Positions 49,750 through 58,004 of a stretch of 64,000 bases of DNA are shown here, piece after piece. The first letter of the stretch is position 1. Each line of letters starts with the position of its first letter. Where the stretch lies: positions 558,001 to 622,000 of the forward strand of contig CAWGPF010000005.1 in assembly GCA_963824395.1 (NCBI GenBank), given 5' to 3'. This DNA is from 13-2-20CM-66-19 sp963824395. Its GTDB lineage: Bacteria; Pseudomonadota; Gammaproteobacteria; Steroidobacterales; Steroidobacteraceae. The notes below the pieces were generated by a model that saw only the letters and a program-made list of their open reading frames with translations, was not told where the DNA came from and did not search any database. Made by a program: the position numbers and the translations under genes.

Positions 49750-50085
49750 CTAGGCGGTCTTGGCGGGTATCGTGCCCTGGGGAGTGAGGTGGTCGATTGC
49801 CGCCGGCAGGTGCTGGGCAATCTTGGCCGTCAGTTCCTGCGGCGTCATGCCGGTCTTGGCGGCGATCTCATTGATGACACCGCCGAAGGCGGAGTTCACC
49901 TGGTCGGCCGAGATGGGCTGGTTCGGGCCCCCCGATACCCAGGAGCGCACCGTATTACCGAGCCCCTGCTGTTCGAGCTGTGCCACGACGCCCTGCACGC
50001 CGCCGTGCTGCTGAATCACCGACTGCAACGCGCTGACCACGGTGGCCCCCACGGCCCCGCCCAGCAATCCATCCAGTAAGCCCAT
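49750..50085 (-). CDS. YidB/DUF937 family protein
   Basis: 111 residues. A Gly-rich helix (MGLLDGLLGGAVGATVVSAL) is followed by helices with GLGNTVRSWVSGGPNQPISADQV and AKTGMTPQELTAKIAQHLPAAIDHLTPQG, the YidB signature. The function is unknown; family members are often found with stress or envelope genes. It is divergent from the carnitine dehydrogenase gene. Confidence 0.9.
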   Translation of the reverse strand: MGLLDGLLGGAVGATVVSALQSVIQQHGGVQGVVAQLEQQGLGNTVRSWVSGGPNQPISADQVNSAFGGVINEIAAKTGMTPQELTAKIAQHLPAAIDHLTPQGTIPAKTA

Positions 50086-50228
50086 GTTGCGTTCCCTTGG
50101 GTTGTTGAAGTTATCCGGGGCTCATTCTGAGCCAAGTCCGGGGCCTTGGCCAAGACGCAGCGCCCCGGGCGGCGGGTGCGGCGCCGCAGTGGCGGCAGCG
50201 CTTTGCCGTGGTGAGGCATTTTATTATA

Positions 50229-50249
50229 TTATTACGACGACATTAAAAA
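50229..50249. promoter_or_regulatory. Candidate operator (imperfect) upstream of carnitine dehydrogenase gene
   Basis: TTATTAC, GACGACA, TTAAAAA matches 15 of 21 positions of the palindrome at 57937-57957, the middle block 6 of 7. It lies in an unusually AT-rich patch (50217-50251) about 80 nt before ATG 50333, between YidB and the carnitine dehydrogenase gene. Confidence 0.4.
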
Positions 50250-50332
50250 AACGCATCAGCGCGGGGAGCCCTGCAATCACAGGAAATCCCGGCACGGGTG
50301 CGCAGGCCACAACCCCAACGGATGCGAGAATC

Positions 50333-51820
50333 ATGAGACAGGTGAAGACGCTCGGGCTCCTTGGTACCGGAGTCATCGGCGGCGGCTGGGCGGCGCGCGC
50401 GCTGCATTTCGGCATCGATGTGCTGGCCGCGGACGTGAAGCCGGAGATGGAGGAGTGGATCCGCGGAGCGGTCGCCAACGCGCAAGGGGCGCTGGCCAAG
50501 CTCACGCTGGCCCCGCTGCCGCCAAAGGGCACGCTCACCTTCACCACCGACCTCAACGCGATGGCCTCGAGGGTCGATTTCATCCAGGAGAACATCCCCG
50601 AGCAGCTGGAGCTCAAGCAGCGCATTCTCGCCCAGGTGAGCCGCCACGCACCGGCGGACGTCGTTATCGCCTCGAGCACCTCCGGACTGATGCCCACCGA
50701 CCTGCAGAAGGACATGCAGCACCCGGAGCGCTTCCTCGTGGCCCATCCCTTCAATCCGGTCTACCTGCTGCCCCTGGTCGAGCTCGTCGGCGGCCGCCAG
50801 ACCTCGGACGCGACCATCGAGGCGGCCCGCCGCTTCTTCACCTATATCGGCATGCACGCGCTGAAGGTGCGCCGCGAGGTACCGGGGCACCTCACCGACC
50901 GCCTGCAGGAGGCGCTGTGGCGCGAGATCCTGCACATGGTGAACGAGGGGGTCGCCACGACCGGTGAGCTGGATGACTCAATCGTCTACGGCCCGGGCCT
51001 GCGCTGGGCGGCCATGGGTACGAACCTCATCTATCACCTCGCCGGCGGCGAGACCGGCATGCGCCACATGCTGCGCCAGTTCGGGCCGGCCCTGAAGTGG
51101 CCGTGGACCAAGCTTGAGGCCCCGGAGCTCACCGAGGCCCTGATCGACAAGATGGTGGAGGGCACGCAGGAGCAGGCCGCCGGCCGCTCGATCCGCGAGA
51201 TCGAGCGCCTGCGCGATGGCTACCTGGTCGCCATCCAGCAGGTGCTCAAGGAATACAACATCGGGGCAGGCGCCACGTTGCGCGCGCTCGAGGAGCGCCT
51301 TTACGCGGACTCGGCGGCCTCGGCAAAGCCGCGCATCAAGGGTGCGCTCGAGGGCGCCGGGCAGCTGCGGCTCGTGGAGCTCGAAGTGCGTCCGGAGTGG
51401 ATTGACTACAACGGCCACATGACCGACTCGCGCTACCTGCAGGTCTTCGGGGACGCCACCGATGCGCTGTTGCGCTATGCGGGCGTCGATGATGCCTACC
51501 GCAAGTCCGGACGCGCGCTGTTCACGGTGGAGACCCACGTCACCCACCAGGCGGAGGCCAAGGCGCTCGAGCCGCTGTACGTCGTTACGCGCGTGCTCGA
51601 GGTCGATGACAAGCGCCTGCGGCTGTTCCATGCCCTGCACCGCAAGCGTGACGAGGCGCCCGTCGCCACCGCCGAGCAGGTCTATCTGCACGTCAGCGGC
51701 GGCAAGGCGGCGCCGATGGAGCCGGCGGTGCGTGAGATGCTGGCCCGGGCCCAGGCCGCGCAGGCATCCCTGCCCGTGCCGGCCGAGGCCGGGCGCGTCG
51801 GCAGCCGCACCGCGCGCTGA
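50333..51820 (+). CDS. lcdH: L-carnitine 3-dehydrogenase fused to betainyl-CoA thioesterase
   Basis: 495 residues from ATG 50333. The dehydrogenase part (1-320) is of the 3-hydroxyacyl-CoA dehydrogenase type: NAD motif GTGVIG at 11-16, FIQENIPEQLELKQ, VIASSTSGL, HPFNPVYLLPLVELVGG. It would oxidise L-carnitine to 3-dehydrocarnitine. The C-terminal part (about 345-475) is a hot-dog 4HBT thioesterase with WIDYNGHM (358-363 is DYNGHM). This dehydrogenase-thioesterase fusion is known for carnitine dehydrogenases; the esterase is thought to release glycine betaine from betainyl-CoA. CaiD, CdhC and the BetI-like regulators nearby support the substrate. It heads a + strand unit with the TetR and acyl-CoA dehydrogenase genes. 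Confidence 0.88.
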   Translation: MRQVKTLGLLGTGVIGGGWAARALHFGIDVLAADVKPEMEEWIRGAVANAQGALAKLTLAPLPPKGTLTFTTDLNAMASRVDFIQENIPEQLELKQRILAQVSRHAPADVVIASSTSGLMPTDLQKDMQHPERFLVAHPFNPVYLLPLVELVGGRQTSDATIEAARRFFTYIGMHALKVRREVPGHLTDRLQEALWREILHMVNEGVATTGELDDSIVYGPGLRWAAMGTNLIYHLAGGETGMRHMLRQFGPALKWPWTKLEAPELTEALIDKMVEGTQEQAAGRSIREIERLRDGYLVAIQQVLKEYNIGAGATLRALEERLYADSAASAKPRIKGALEGAGQLRLVELEVRPEWIDYNGHMTDSRYLQVFGDATDALLRYAGVDDAYRKSGRALFTVETHVTHQAEAKALEPLYVVTRVLEVDDKRLRLFHALHRKRDEAPVATAEQVYLHVSGGKAAPMEPAVREMLARAQAAQASLPVPAEAGRVGSRTAR

Positions 51821-51854
51821 CGGGCGCATCCGGGTCGCCTCAAGGCGCACGCAC

Positions 51855-52496
51855 ATGCCGAAGATCGTCGACCACGACAAGCGGCGCGATGAGATCGCAC
51901 TGGTGGCCTGCCGTGTGGTCGCGCAGGTCGGCTTCGACCAGGCGACCATCGTCAGGATCGCACGCGAGGCGGGCTACACCACCGGCATGGTCGCGCACTA
52001 TTTCGACACCAAGCAGGACATCATCATCGCAGCCCTGCGGCTGATCCTGCGCCGCATCGAGGAGCGCCTCAGTCCGCAGGAGGACGTCGCGGAGCCCGAG
52101 CTGCTCGGGCTTTTGACCGAGGCGCTGCCGGTGGACGAGGCGCGCTACACCGAGTGCGCGTTCTGGATCGCCTTCTGGGGGCAGGTGCCCTCGGACAGGC
52201 GCCTGAAGAGCATCAACGCGTGGCTGCACCGCGAGTACCTGCGCCTGTTCGAGCGCTGTCTGGCGCGCGGCTGGCGCGCCTGGGCGCGCTGGCCGGCGAA
52301 CACGCGCCGCCAGGTGCTCGGCTCCGTGGTCACGTTCATCAACGGCATCACCGCCAGCACGGTCGCGAGCCGCAGCGACTGGCCCGCGGAGCGCCAGATC
52401 GCGCAGCTGCGCCTGCAGCTCGAACTTCTCTACACCTGGGCCATGAGCGGCGCCAGAACGGGCACACTCAAACGCGGCACCCGGGCCTTGGGCTGA
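51855..52496 (+). CDS. TetR/AcrR-family regulator, BetI-like
   Basis: 213 residues from ATG 51855, 34 nt after the dehydrogenase stop. The N-terminal helix-turn-helix (about 10-55) has FDQATIVRIAREAGYTTGMVAHYFDTKQDIIIAAL. The ligand domain has the BetI-type ECAFWIAFWGQVPSDRRL helix with its aromatic residues, suited to a quaternary ammonium ligand. It probably controls the carnitine genes through the AT-rich palindromes at 57937-57957 and perhaps 50229-50249. Sitting between two catabolic genes, it is probably autoregulated. Confidence 0.88.
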   Translation: MPKIVDHDKRRDEIALVACRVVAQVGFDQATIVRIAREAGYTTGMVAHYFDTKQDIIIAALRLILRRIEERLSPQEDVAEPELLGLLTEALPVDEARYTECAFWIAFWGQVPSDRRLKSINAWLHREYLRLFERCLARGWRAWARWPANTRRQVLGSVVTFINGITASTVASRSDWPAERQIAQLRLQLELLYTWAMSGARTGTLKRGTRALG

Positions 52497-52508
52497 AGGG
52501 GGACACCG

Positions 52509-53672
52509 ATGGACTTTGCGCTCACCGAAGAACAGGAACTGATCATCAGGACGACGCGTGACTTCGTGCGTAACGAACTCGTGCCGCATGAGCAGGAGGT
52601 CGAGGACACGGGTGTACTGCGCGAGGAGCTGTATCAAAACCTCAAGGCCCGCGCGATCGAGGCGGGGCTGTACGCGGCCAACATGCCGACCGAGGTCGGC
52701 GGCGGCGGCCTGGACGCGGTGAGCTGGGTGCTCTACGAGAAGGAGCTCGGCTACACCGGTTACGCGCTGCAGTACGCCTGCGTGGCGCGGCCCTCCAATA
52801 TTCTGCTCGCCTGTGCGGGCGAGCAGCGCGAGCGCTACCTGCTGCCCACCGTGCGCGGCGAGCGCGTCGACTGCCTGGCGATGACGGAGCCGGGCGCCGG
52901 CTCGGACCTGCGCGGCATGAAGACCACCGCCATCGAGCGCGGCGGGGACTTCATCATCAACGGCACCAAGCACTTCATCAGCCACGCCGACCACGCCGAC
53001 TACGTGATCCTGTTCGCCGCCAGCGGCGAGGAGGAGTCCGGGCGCGGCCGCAAGAAACTGATCACCGCGTTCCTCATCGACAAGGGTACTGCCGGCTTCG
53101 AGGTGCGCCCGGGCTACCGCAACGTCTCGCACCGCGGCTACACCAACAGCATCCTCGAGTTCAACGAGTGCCGGGTGCCGAAGTCTGCGGTACTGGGCGA
53201 GCTGCACCGCGGCTTCGAGGTCGCCAACACCTGGCTCGGCGCCACGCGCCTGCAGGTGGCCGCCACCTGTCTCGGCCGTGCAGAGCGCGCCCTGCAGGCT
53301 GCCAAGGAGTGGGCGGTGCAGCGGGTGCAGTTCGGCCAGCAGATCGGCAAGTTCCAGGGCGTGAGCTTCAAGCTCGCCGACATGGCGGTGGAGCTGCGCG
53401 CGGCGGAACTGCTCACGCTGGAAGCGGCCTGGAAGCTCGACCAGAAGAGCGCAACCGACACCGACATGGCGATCGCGAAGCTCAAGGCCTCGGAGATGCT
53501 GCAGATGGTGGCGGATGAGGCGCTGCAGATCCACGGCGGCATGGGGCTCATGAGCGAGCTGCCCCTCGAGCGCATCTGGCGTGATGCGCGCATCGAACGC
53601 ATCTGGGATGGCACCAGCGAGGTGCAGCGCCACATCATCTCGCGGGCGCTGCTGCGCCCGCTCGGCGGCTGA
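52509..53672 (+). CDS. Acyl-CoA dehydrogenase (candidate gamma-butyrobetainyl-CoA dehydrogenase)
   Basis: 387 residues of the ACAD fold: MDFALTEEQELI start, FAD-contact CLAMTEPGAGSDLRGM, HFISHADHADYV strand, RVQFGQQIGKFQ and ALQIHGGMGL. The motif before the C-terminus reads RIWDGTSEVQR, so the position of the usual catalytic Glu (YEGT) is Asp, near residue 367. From context it should convert gamma-butyrobetainyl-CoA to crotonobetainyl-CoA, the substrate of CaiD. It starts 12 nt after the TetR stop and ends 7 nt before the convergent caiD. Confidence 0.85.
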   Translation: MDFALTEEQELIIRTTRDFVRNELVPHEQEVEDTGVLREELYQNLKARAIEAGLYAANMPTEVGGGGLDAVSWVLYEKELGYTGYALQYACVARPSNILLACAGEQRERYLLPTVRGERVDCLAMTEPGAGSDLRGMKTTAIERGGDFIINGTKHFISHADHADYVILFAASGEEESGRGRKKLITAFLIDKGTAGFEVRPGYRNVSHRGYTNSILEFNECRVPKSAVLGELHRGFEVANTWLGATRLQVAATCLGRAERALQAAKEWAVQRVQFGQQIGKFQGVSFKLADMAVELRAAELLTLEAAWKLDQKSATDTDMAIAKLKASEMLQMVADEALQIHGGMGLMSELPLERIWRDARIERIWDGTSEVQRHIISRALLRPLGG

Positions 53673-53679
53673 GCGGGCG

Positions 53680-54456
53680 CTACTTACCCTTCCACTGCGG
53701 GGCGCGCTTCTCGGCGAATGCCTGCGCGCCTTCCTTCAGGTCCTCCGAGCGCACCACCTTCATGACGGCATCGAGGCTGTCGTGCAGCTCGAAGGCCGGG
53801 CCCTCGGCCACCATTTCGGTGTGCCGCAGCAGCTGCTTGATCGCCGGGAACAGCAGCGGCGGTCCGGCGGCGAGCTGCTGGGCGATCTCGCGCGCCTTCG
53901 CCATTCCTTCGCCCCTGGGTACGACGTGGTTCGCCAGTCCCCAGTGCTTGGCCTCGTTCGCGTCCATCCAGCGCCCGGTCATGAGGAACTCGACCGCGAC
54001 GTGGTAGGGGATGCGGCGGCGCAGCTTGATGGTGCCGGCATCGGCGAGCACGCCAACGTTGATCTCGGGGAGCGCGAACTTGGCGTGCTCCTCCATGACA
54101 ATGATGTCGGTGCCGAGCACGAGCTCGAAGCCTCCGCCGCAGGCGATGCCGTTGACCGCGGCGATGAGTGGCTTGTTGAGGTTGCGCGGGTGATTGAGGC
54201 CGCCAAAACCCCCGACGCCCCAGTCAGAGTCGGAGGCCTCACCGGCGGCGGCATCCTTGAGGTCCCACCCCGGGCTGAAGAAGCGCTCACCGGCGCCGGT
54301 GATGATGCCGACGCGCAGCGCCGGATCGTCGCGGAACGCGGTGAACACCTCGTTCAGGCGGCGGCTGGTGGCAAGACTGATGGCGTTGGCCTTGGGCCGG
54401 TCGAGCGTGACTTCGAGCACGGCGCCGTGGGTAACCGTCTTGACTCCGTCGGACAT
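53680..54456 (-). CDS. caiD: Crotonobetainyl-CoA hydratase (carnitinyl-CoA dehydratase)
   Basis: 258 residues. The sequence follows E. coli CaiD closely: LDRPKANAI at the N-terminus, ITGAGERFFSPGWDLKDAAAGEA, the oxyanion region AAVNGIACGGGFELVLGTD, ALPEINVGVLADAG, and the end FAEKRAPQWKGK. It adds water to crotonobetainyl-CoA to give L-carnitinyl-CoA. ATG 54456 has GAGGAG eight nt upstream and lies 2 nt after the synthetase stop; the GTG at 54462 is a worse start. It is the last gene of the four-gene minus-strand operon led by cdhC. Confidence 0.92.
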   Translation of the reverse strand: MSDGVKTVTHGAVLEVTLDRPKANAISLATSRRLNEVFTAFRDDPALRVGIITGAGERFFSPGWDLKDAAAGEASDSDWGVGGFGGLNHPRNLNKPLIAAVNGIACGGGFELVLGTDIIVMEEHAKFALPEINVGVLADAGTIKLRRRIPYHVAVEFLMTGRWMDANEAKHWGLANHVVPRGEGMAKAREIAQQLAAGPPLLFPAIKQLLRHTEMVAEGPAFELHDSLDAVMKVVRSEDLKEGAQAFAEKRAPQWKGK

Positions 54457-54458
54457 CT

Positions 54459-56516
54459 TCACTGCTCCTCGCGCAGGCGGATCAGGGCGTCCACCGCGAC
54501 AGCGCCCGCACCTCGCGGACGTACGATGATGGGATTGAGGTCAAGCTCGCTCAGGTGTGCGAGGTGCTCGGCTGCGTAGCGGGTACAGGCGAGCACCGCG
54601 GCCACGAGCGCCGGCACGTCCCCGGCCGGCCTGCCGCGAAAGCCCCGCAACAACCGCGCCACGCGCAGCCGCGCGAGGGCGGCCTCGATGGCGTGCGCGC
54701 TGAAGGGTGGCAGCAGGCTGACGCTGTCGCGCAGCAGTTCGGTCAGCACCCCGCCGGCGCCGAGCACCAGCAGCTGCCCGAACTGCGCATCCACCGAGAT
54801 CCCGACCAGGACCTCGGCCACCGCGTCGGTCACCATCTCCTCGACCAGCAGCGTTTCGGAGAGGTGCGCCAGGCGCTGCGCCGCAGCGGCCGCTTCGGCG
54901 GCGCTGCGCACGTTGAGAATCACGCCCCCGGCCTCGCTCTTGTGCTCCAGCGCCGCGGCGGCGGCCTTGAGTACCACCGGAAAGCCGAGGCGCGCCGCGG
55001 CGTCCGCCGCGTCGCGTACCGCGACCACCGCGCAGCGCGGCACGGGCACCCCGTACTCGGCGAGCGCGCGCTTGCCCTCGTGCTCGGCCAGGGCACGGAC
55101 GGCGCCCGGGGCAGGCGCGGGGATGCGCAGTTCGACCCTTGCCCCTTCAGCCCAGCGCGTGCCGACGGTGGCGGCGAGGTCAAGCGCCTCCAGCGCCTCG
55201 CGCTGTCCCTGCAGCGGCACGATGCCGGCGGCGAAGCACAGCTCGCGCGTGGCGGCCGACAGCGACTCGGGGAGCGAGGAGACCACCGCACCGCGCGCCG
55301 GCGCGCCGGGCAGCGCGGCGGCAAACTCTTTGACCGCGTTCACGTAGGCGCCGTCATCAGCCGGGGCCGGCGGGCAGTCGAGCATGAACGCCACCGCGTC
55401 GTAGCCTGAGCGCTGCACGACGCTGAACATCTGCCGCTGGCGCGGCAGGTCGAACCAGATGTGGGTATGGAAATCGAAGGGGTTCGACAGGTGCACCTTG
55501 TCGGAGAGGATCTCGCGCAGCTCGCGCCGCGCCGCATCCGGTAGCGGCGGGAACTCAAGCTGCAGTGCGCGCGCGGCGTCGGCGGTCATCGCCATGTCGC
55601 CGCCTGAGGCCCCCATGGCCAGCACCCGCCGCCCCTTGAGCGGGCCGCCGGCGTGGAAGATCTTGAGCGTCTCGCACAGGGTCGCGAGCGATTCGCAGCG
55701 CGCGATGCCCGCCTGCGCGCAGAAGGCATCGAAGGCGCCGTCGGCGCCGGCGAGCGCACCGGTGTGGGTGCGCACGGTGTCGGCCGCGGCGGCGCTGCGC
55801 CCGGCCTTGATGAGGGCGATGGGCTTGCCGGCAAGACGCGCGCGCTCGGCGGCAGCGGCGAAACGGCGCACATCCTTGATGCCCTCAAGGTAGAGGCCGA
55901 AGGCGCTGACGCGCGCATCATCGGCGAGCAGCTCGATGAGGTCCTCCGCCGCCAGCCGCGTCTGGTTGCCGACCGTCAGCACCGCCCCCAGGGGCACGGA
56001 GCGGTCGTTAAAGAGCAGGTTGAGCGCGATCGTGCCGCTTTGGCAGATGAGCACCACGCCGCGCTCGCGCCGCTGTCCCACCATCTGGTCCGGCCACAGC
56101 GCGACGCCGTCGAAGAAGTTGATGAAGCCATAGCAGTTCGGGCCGAAGAACGGCAGCTCGCCTGCGCCCGCGAGGAGCTCCTGCGTCAGGCGCTCGCCCT
56201 GCGGGGTGGCGGTCTCGGAAAAGCCGGCCGCGAAGCACACGAAGCCGCCACTGCCGCGCTCGTGCAAGGTCGCGGCGATCCCCGGCACGTCACGGGCGGG
56301 CGCGGCGATGAAGGCAGCGTCGGGCGTCGCGGGGAGCTCGGCGACGCTGCGAAAGTAGCGCTGGTCGGGGCCTGAGGGGCGGCTGGGGTGGATGCGCCAG
56401 ATCTGCCCGGAATAACCGATGGCGCGGCTCGCGGCGTGCACCGCGTCCGCCCAGGTGCCGCCGATCAGGGCGATGCTGCGTGGCGCCAGCAGGCGCTGCA
56501 TCGCGCGCGCATTCAT
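54459..56516 (-). CDS. NDP-forming acyl-CoA synthetase (fused alpha and beta subunits)
   Basis: 685 residues: a CoA-binding domain (about 1-130), a succinyl-CoA-ligase-like domain (about 140-440) with the catalytic His in RTHTGALAGAD, and a C-terminal ATP-grasp domain (about 470-680) with FPVVLKAAAAALEHKSEAGGVILN and LNPIIVRPRG. It uses ATP and CoA reversibly to make acyl-CoA. Context suggests gamma-butyrobetaine or carnitine as acid, taking the place of the AMP-forming CaiC or CoA transferase CaiB. Its ATG overlaps the thioesterase stop (ATGA). Confidence 0.88.
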   Translation of the reverse strand: MNARAMQRLLAPRSIALIGGTWADAVHAASRAIGYSGQIWRIHPSRPSGPDQRYFRSVAELPATPDAAFIAAPARDVPGIAATLHERGSGGFVCFAAGFSETATPQGERLTQELLAGAGELPFFGPNCYGFINFFDGVALWPDQMVGQRRERGVVLICQSGTIALNLLFNDRSVPLGAVLTVGNQTRLAAEDLIELLADDARVSAFGLYLEGIKDVRRFAAAAERARLAGKPIALIKAGRSAAAADTVRTHTGALAGADGAFDAFCAQAGIARCESLATLCETLKIFHAGGPLKGRRVLAMGASGGDMAMTADAARALQLEFPPLPDAARRELREILSDKVHLSNPFDFHTHIWFDLPRQRQMFSVVQRSGYDAVAFMLDCPPAPADDGAYVNAVKEFAAALPGAPARGAVVSSLPESLSAATRELCFAAGIVPLQGQREALEALDLAATVGTRWAEGARVELRIPAPAPGAVRALAEHEGKRALAEYGVPVPRCAVVAVRDAADAAARLGFPVVLKAAAAALEHKSEAGGVILNVRSAAEAAAAAQRLAHLSETLLVEEMVTDAVAEVLVGISVDAQFGQLLVLGAGGVLTELLRDSVSLLPPFSAHAIEAALARLRVARLLRGFRGRPAGDVPALVAAVLACTRYAAEHLAHLSELDLNPIIVRPRGAGAVAVDALIRLREEQ

Positions 56517-57001
56517 GGGGCGCGCGCGGGACGCAGCTCCATGCGTCGCGAGCCCGGCGCGCCGGCCTCCATCCCGGCGCCGGCGCTGGTAAGGGCGGCC
56601 AGCGCCGCGCTGACCTCGGCCGGAAAGGGGGCGGTCGAGACCTTGCCCTCGTGCTGGCGCACGTGCAGCAGCATCACCTCGGCGCTCGCAGCGACCTCGG
56701 TGTGCCCGGCACGCAGCAGCTCGAGGGCGGCGTGGATGCGCTTGGAGTCCACGCCCAGCAGGCGGATCGTCACGATGGCGGTGTCGCTCTGCTTGACCTC
56801 TTCAAGGTAATGCAGGTGCATTTCCACCGTATAAAGTGTGCCGCCGGTGCGTGCGCGGTAGGCGGCGTCCAGGCCCACGCGATCCATCAGGGCATCCACC
56901 GCCTCACTGAAGATGAGGCCATAGTAGGCATCGCGCAGATGGCCGTTGTAGTCGATCCACTCCGCGCGGATCGGGGTCTCGTGGATGCGGATGCCGGCCA
57001 C
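56513..57001 (-). CDS. Hot-dog-fold acyl-CoA thioesterase (carnitinyl- or betainyl-CoA)
   Basis: 162 residues, 4HBT family: RAEWIDYNGHLRDAYYGLIF with the catalytic-type DYNGH at 17-21, TVEMHLHYLEEVKQSDTAIVTIRLLG, and AEVMLLHVRQ. It is the second thioesterase of the island and shares the WIDYNGH signature with the domain fused to the carnitine dehydrogenase. One may act on carnitinyl-CoA (releasing carnitine) and the other on betainyl-CoA. GTG 57001 lies 2 nt after the cdhC stop, so they are one transcript. Confidence 0.85.
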   Translation of the reverse strand: MAGIRIHETPIRAEWIDYNGHLRDAYYGLIFSEAVDALMDRVGLDAAYRARTGGTLYTVEMHLHYLEEVKQSDTAIVTIRLLGVDSKRIHAALELLRAGHTEVAASAEVMLLHVRQHEGKVSTAPFPAEVSAALAALTSAGAGMEAGAPGSRRMELRPARAP

Positions 57002-57003
57002 GG

Positions 57004-57903
57004 TCAGCCGAGCTGCAGCCGGTCGCGTGCCTGGGCGGCGGTGACGACGCGCGCGCCCATCGCCTCGATGATGGTGCGGGCCTTCTCGACCAGCTGCGCG
57101 TTGCTCGCGTAGACGCCGCGGCTGAGGTAGAGGTTATCCTCCAGTCCCACGCGCACGTTGCCCCCGAGCAGGATCGACTGCGCAACCCACGGCATCTGCA
57201 TGCGGCTGATGGCAAAGGAGCTCCAGACGCTGTTCTGCGGGAGCGAGTTCACCATCGCCAGCAGATGTCCGGTGTCGGCCGGAACGCCGTAGGGGATGCC
57301 GGTGCACAGCTGGATCATGGCCGGCTCCGGAACCAGGCCCTCCTTGACCATCTGTTTCACGAACCAGAGATTGCCGGTGTCGAACACCTCCATCTCGACC
57401 TTGACCTTCAGGTCGCGCAGGATGGCCGCGCCCTCGCGGCAGTACTCGGGGGTGGAGATGTAGGCGCGGTTGCCGTCGCCGAAATTGAGCGTACCGCAGT
57501 CAAGGGTTGCGATGTCGGGGCGGTACAGCCCCTCGCCGCACAGGTCGATGACGTGCTGCATGCGGGCGGTCTGGGTGACGAAGTCCGAGCCCGGCGCCGG
57601 AGTATCCTTCAGGCCGTTCTTACCGATGACGATGTAGCCGCCCATGCCGCAGGTGAGGTTGACGAGGACGTCGACCTTGCTCTCGCGGATGCGCTTGACC
57701 ACTTCGCGGTAGTGCTTGGTCGCCATGCTGAACTCGCCCGTCTCCGGGTCGCGCACGTGGATGTGCACGATGGCTGCCCCGGCGCGCGCCGCCTCGATGG
57801 CGGAGTTCGCGATCTGCTCGGGCGTGACCGGGCAGTGCGGGCTCTTGGTGACCTTGGTGTCGTCGCCGGTGATGGCGCAGGTGATGATGACGTCTGGGTT
57901 CAT
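57004..57903 (-). CDS. cdhC: 3-Dehydrocarnitine cleavage enzyme (BKACE/DUF849 family)
   Basis: 299 residues. BKACE marks are the N-terminal ITCAITGDDT, zinc ligands His47 and His49 in VHIHVRDPETGEF, NLTCGMGG, CGTLNFGDGN, MEVFDTGNLW and a C-terminal GGNVRVGLEDNLY. The enzyme condenses a beta-keto acid with acetyl-CoA; in carnitine degradation it converts 3-dehydrocarnitine and acetyl-CoA to betainyl-CoA and acetoacetate. Operon with a thioesterase, an acyl-CoA synthetase and CaiD supports that specificity. It is the first gene of the minus-strand operon. Confidence 0.9.
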   Translation of the reverse strand: MNPDVIITCAITGDDTKVTKSPHCPVTPEQIANSAIEAARAGAAIVHIHVRDPETGEFSMATKHYREVVKRIRESKVDVLVNLTCGMGGYIVIGKNGLKDTPAPGSDFVTQTARMQHVIDLCGEGLYRPDIATLDCGTLNFGDGNRAYISTPEYCREGAAILRDLKVKVEMEVFDTGNLWFVKQMVKEGLVPEPAMIQLCTGIPYGVPADTGHLLAMVNSLPQNSVWSSFAISRMQMPWVAQSILLGGNVRVGLEDNLYLSRGVYASNAQLVEKARTIIEAMGARVVTAAQARDRLQLG

Positions 57904-57936
57904 GGTGGCCTCGCGAGTGGGTCGCGTGACATGGTA

Positions 57937-57957
57937 ATATTATGGCGACAATAATAT
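57937..57957. promoter_or_regulatory. Perfect palindromic operator in the central divergent promoter
   Basis: ATATTAT, seven bases (GGCGACA), ATAATAT: 7-bp arms that are exact reverse complements. It lies 33 nt before cdhC on one side and 47 nt before the PatD-like gene on the other. It is the only strongly AT-rich sequence in this region. The size and symmetry suit a TetR-type dimer; a related copy is before the carnitine dehydrogenase gene (50229-50249). Confidence 0.7.
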
Positions 57958-58004
57958 AACGGTGCGACGCAGCGCGGCAAGCCGCGCCGCACGAAGGAGC
58001 ACAC

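Noticed and set aside
51840..53633. 597-residue minus frame opposite TetR and acyl-CoA dehydrogenase
   Set aside because: Antisense shadow with no domain; the + genes are in operon spacing with good starts.
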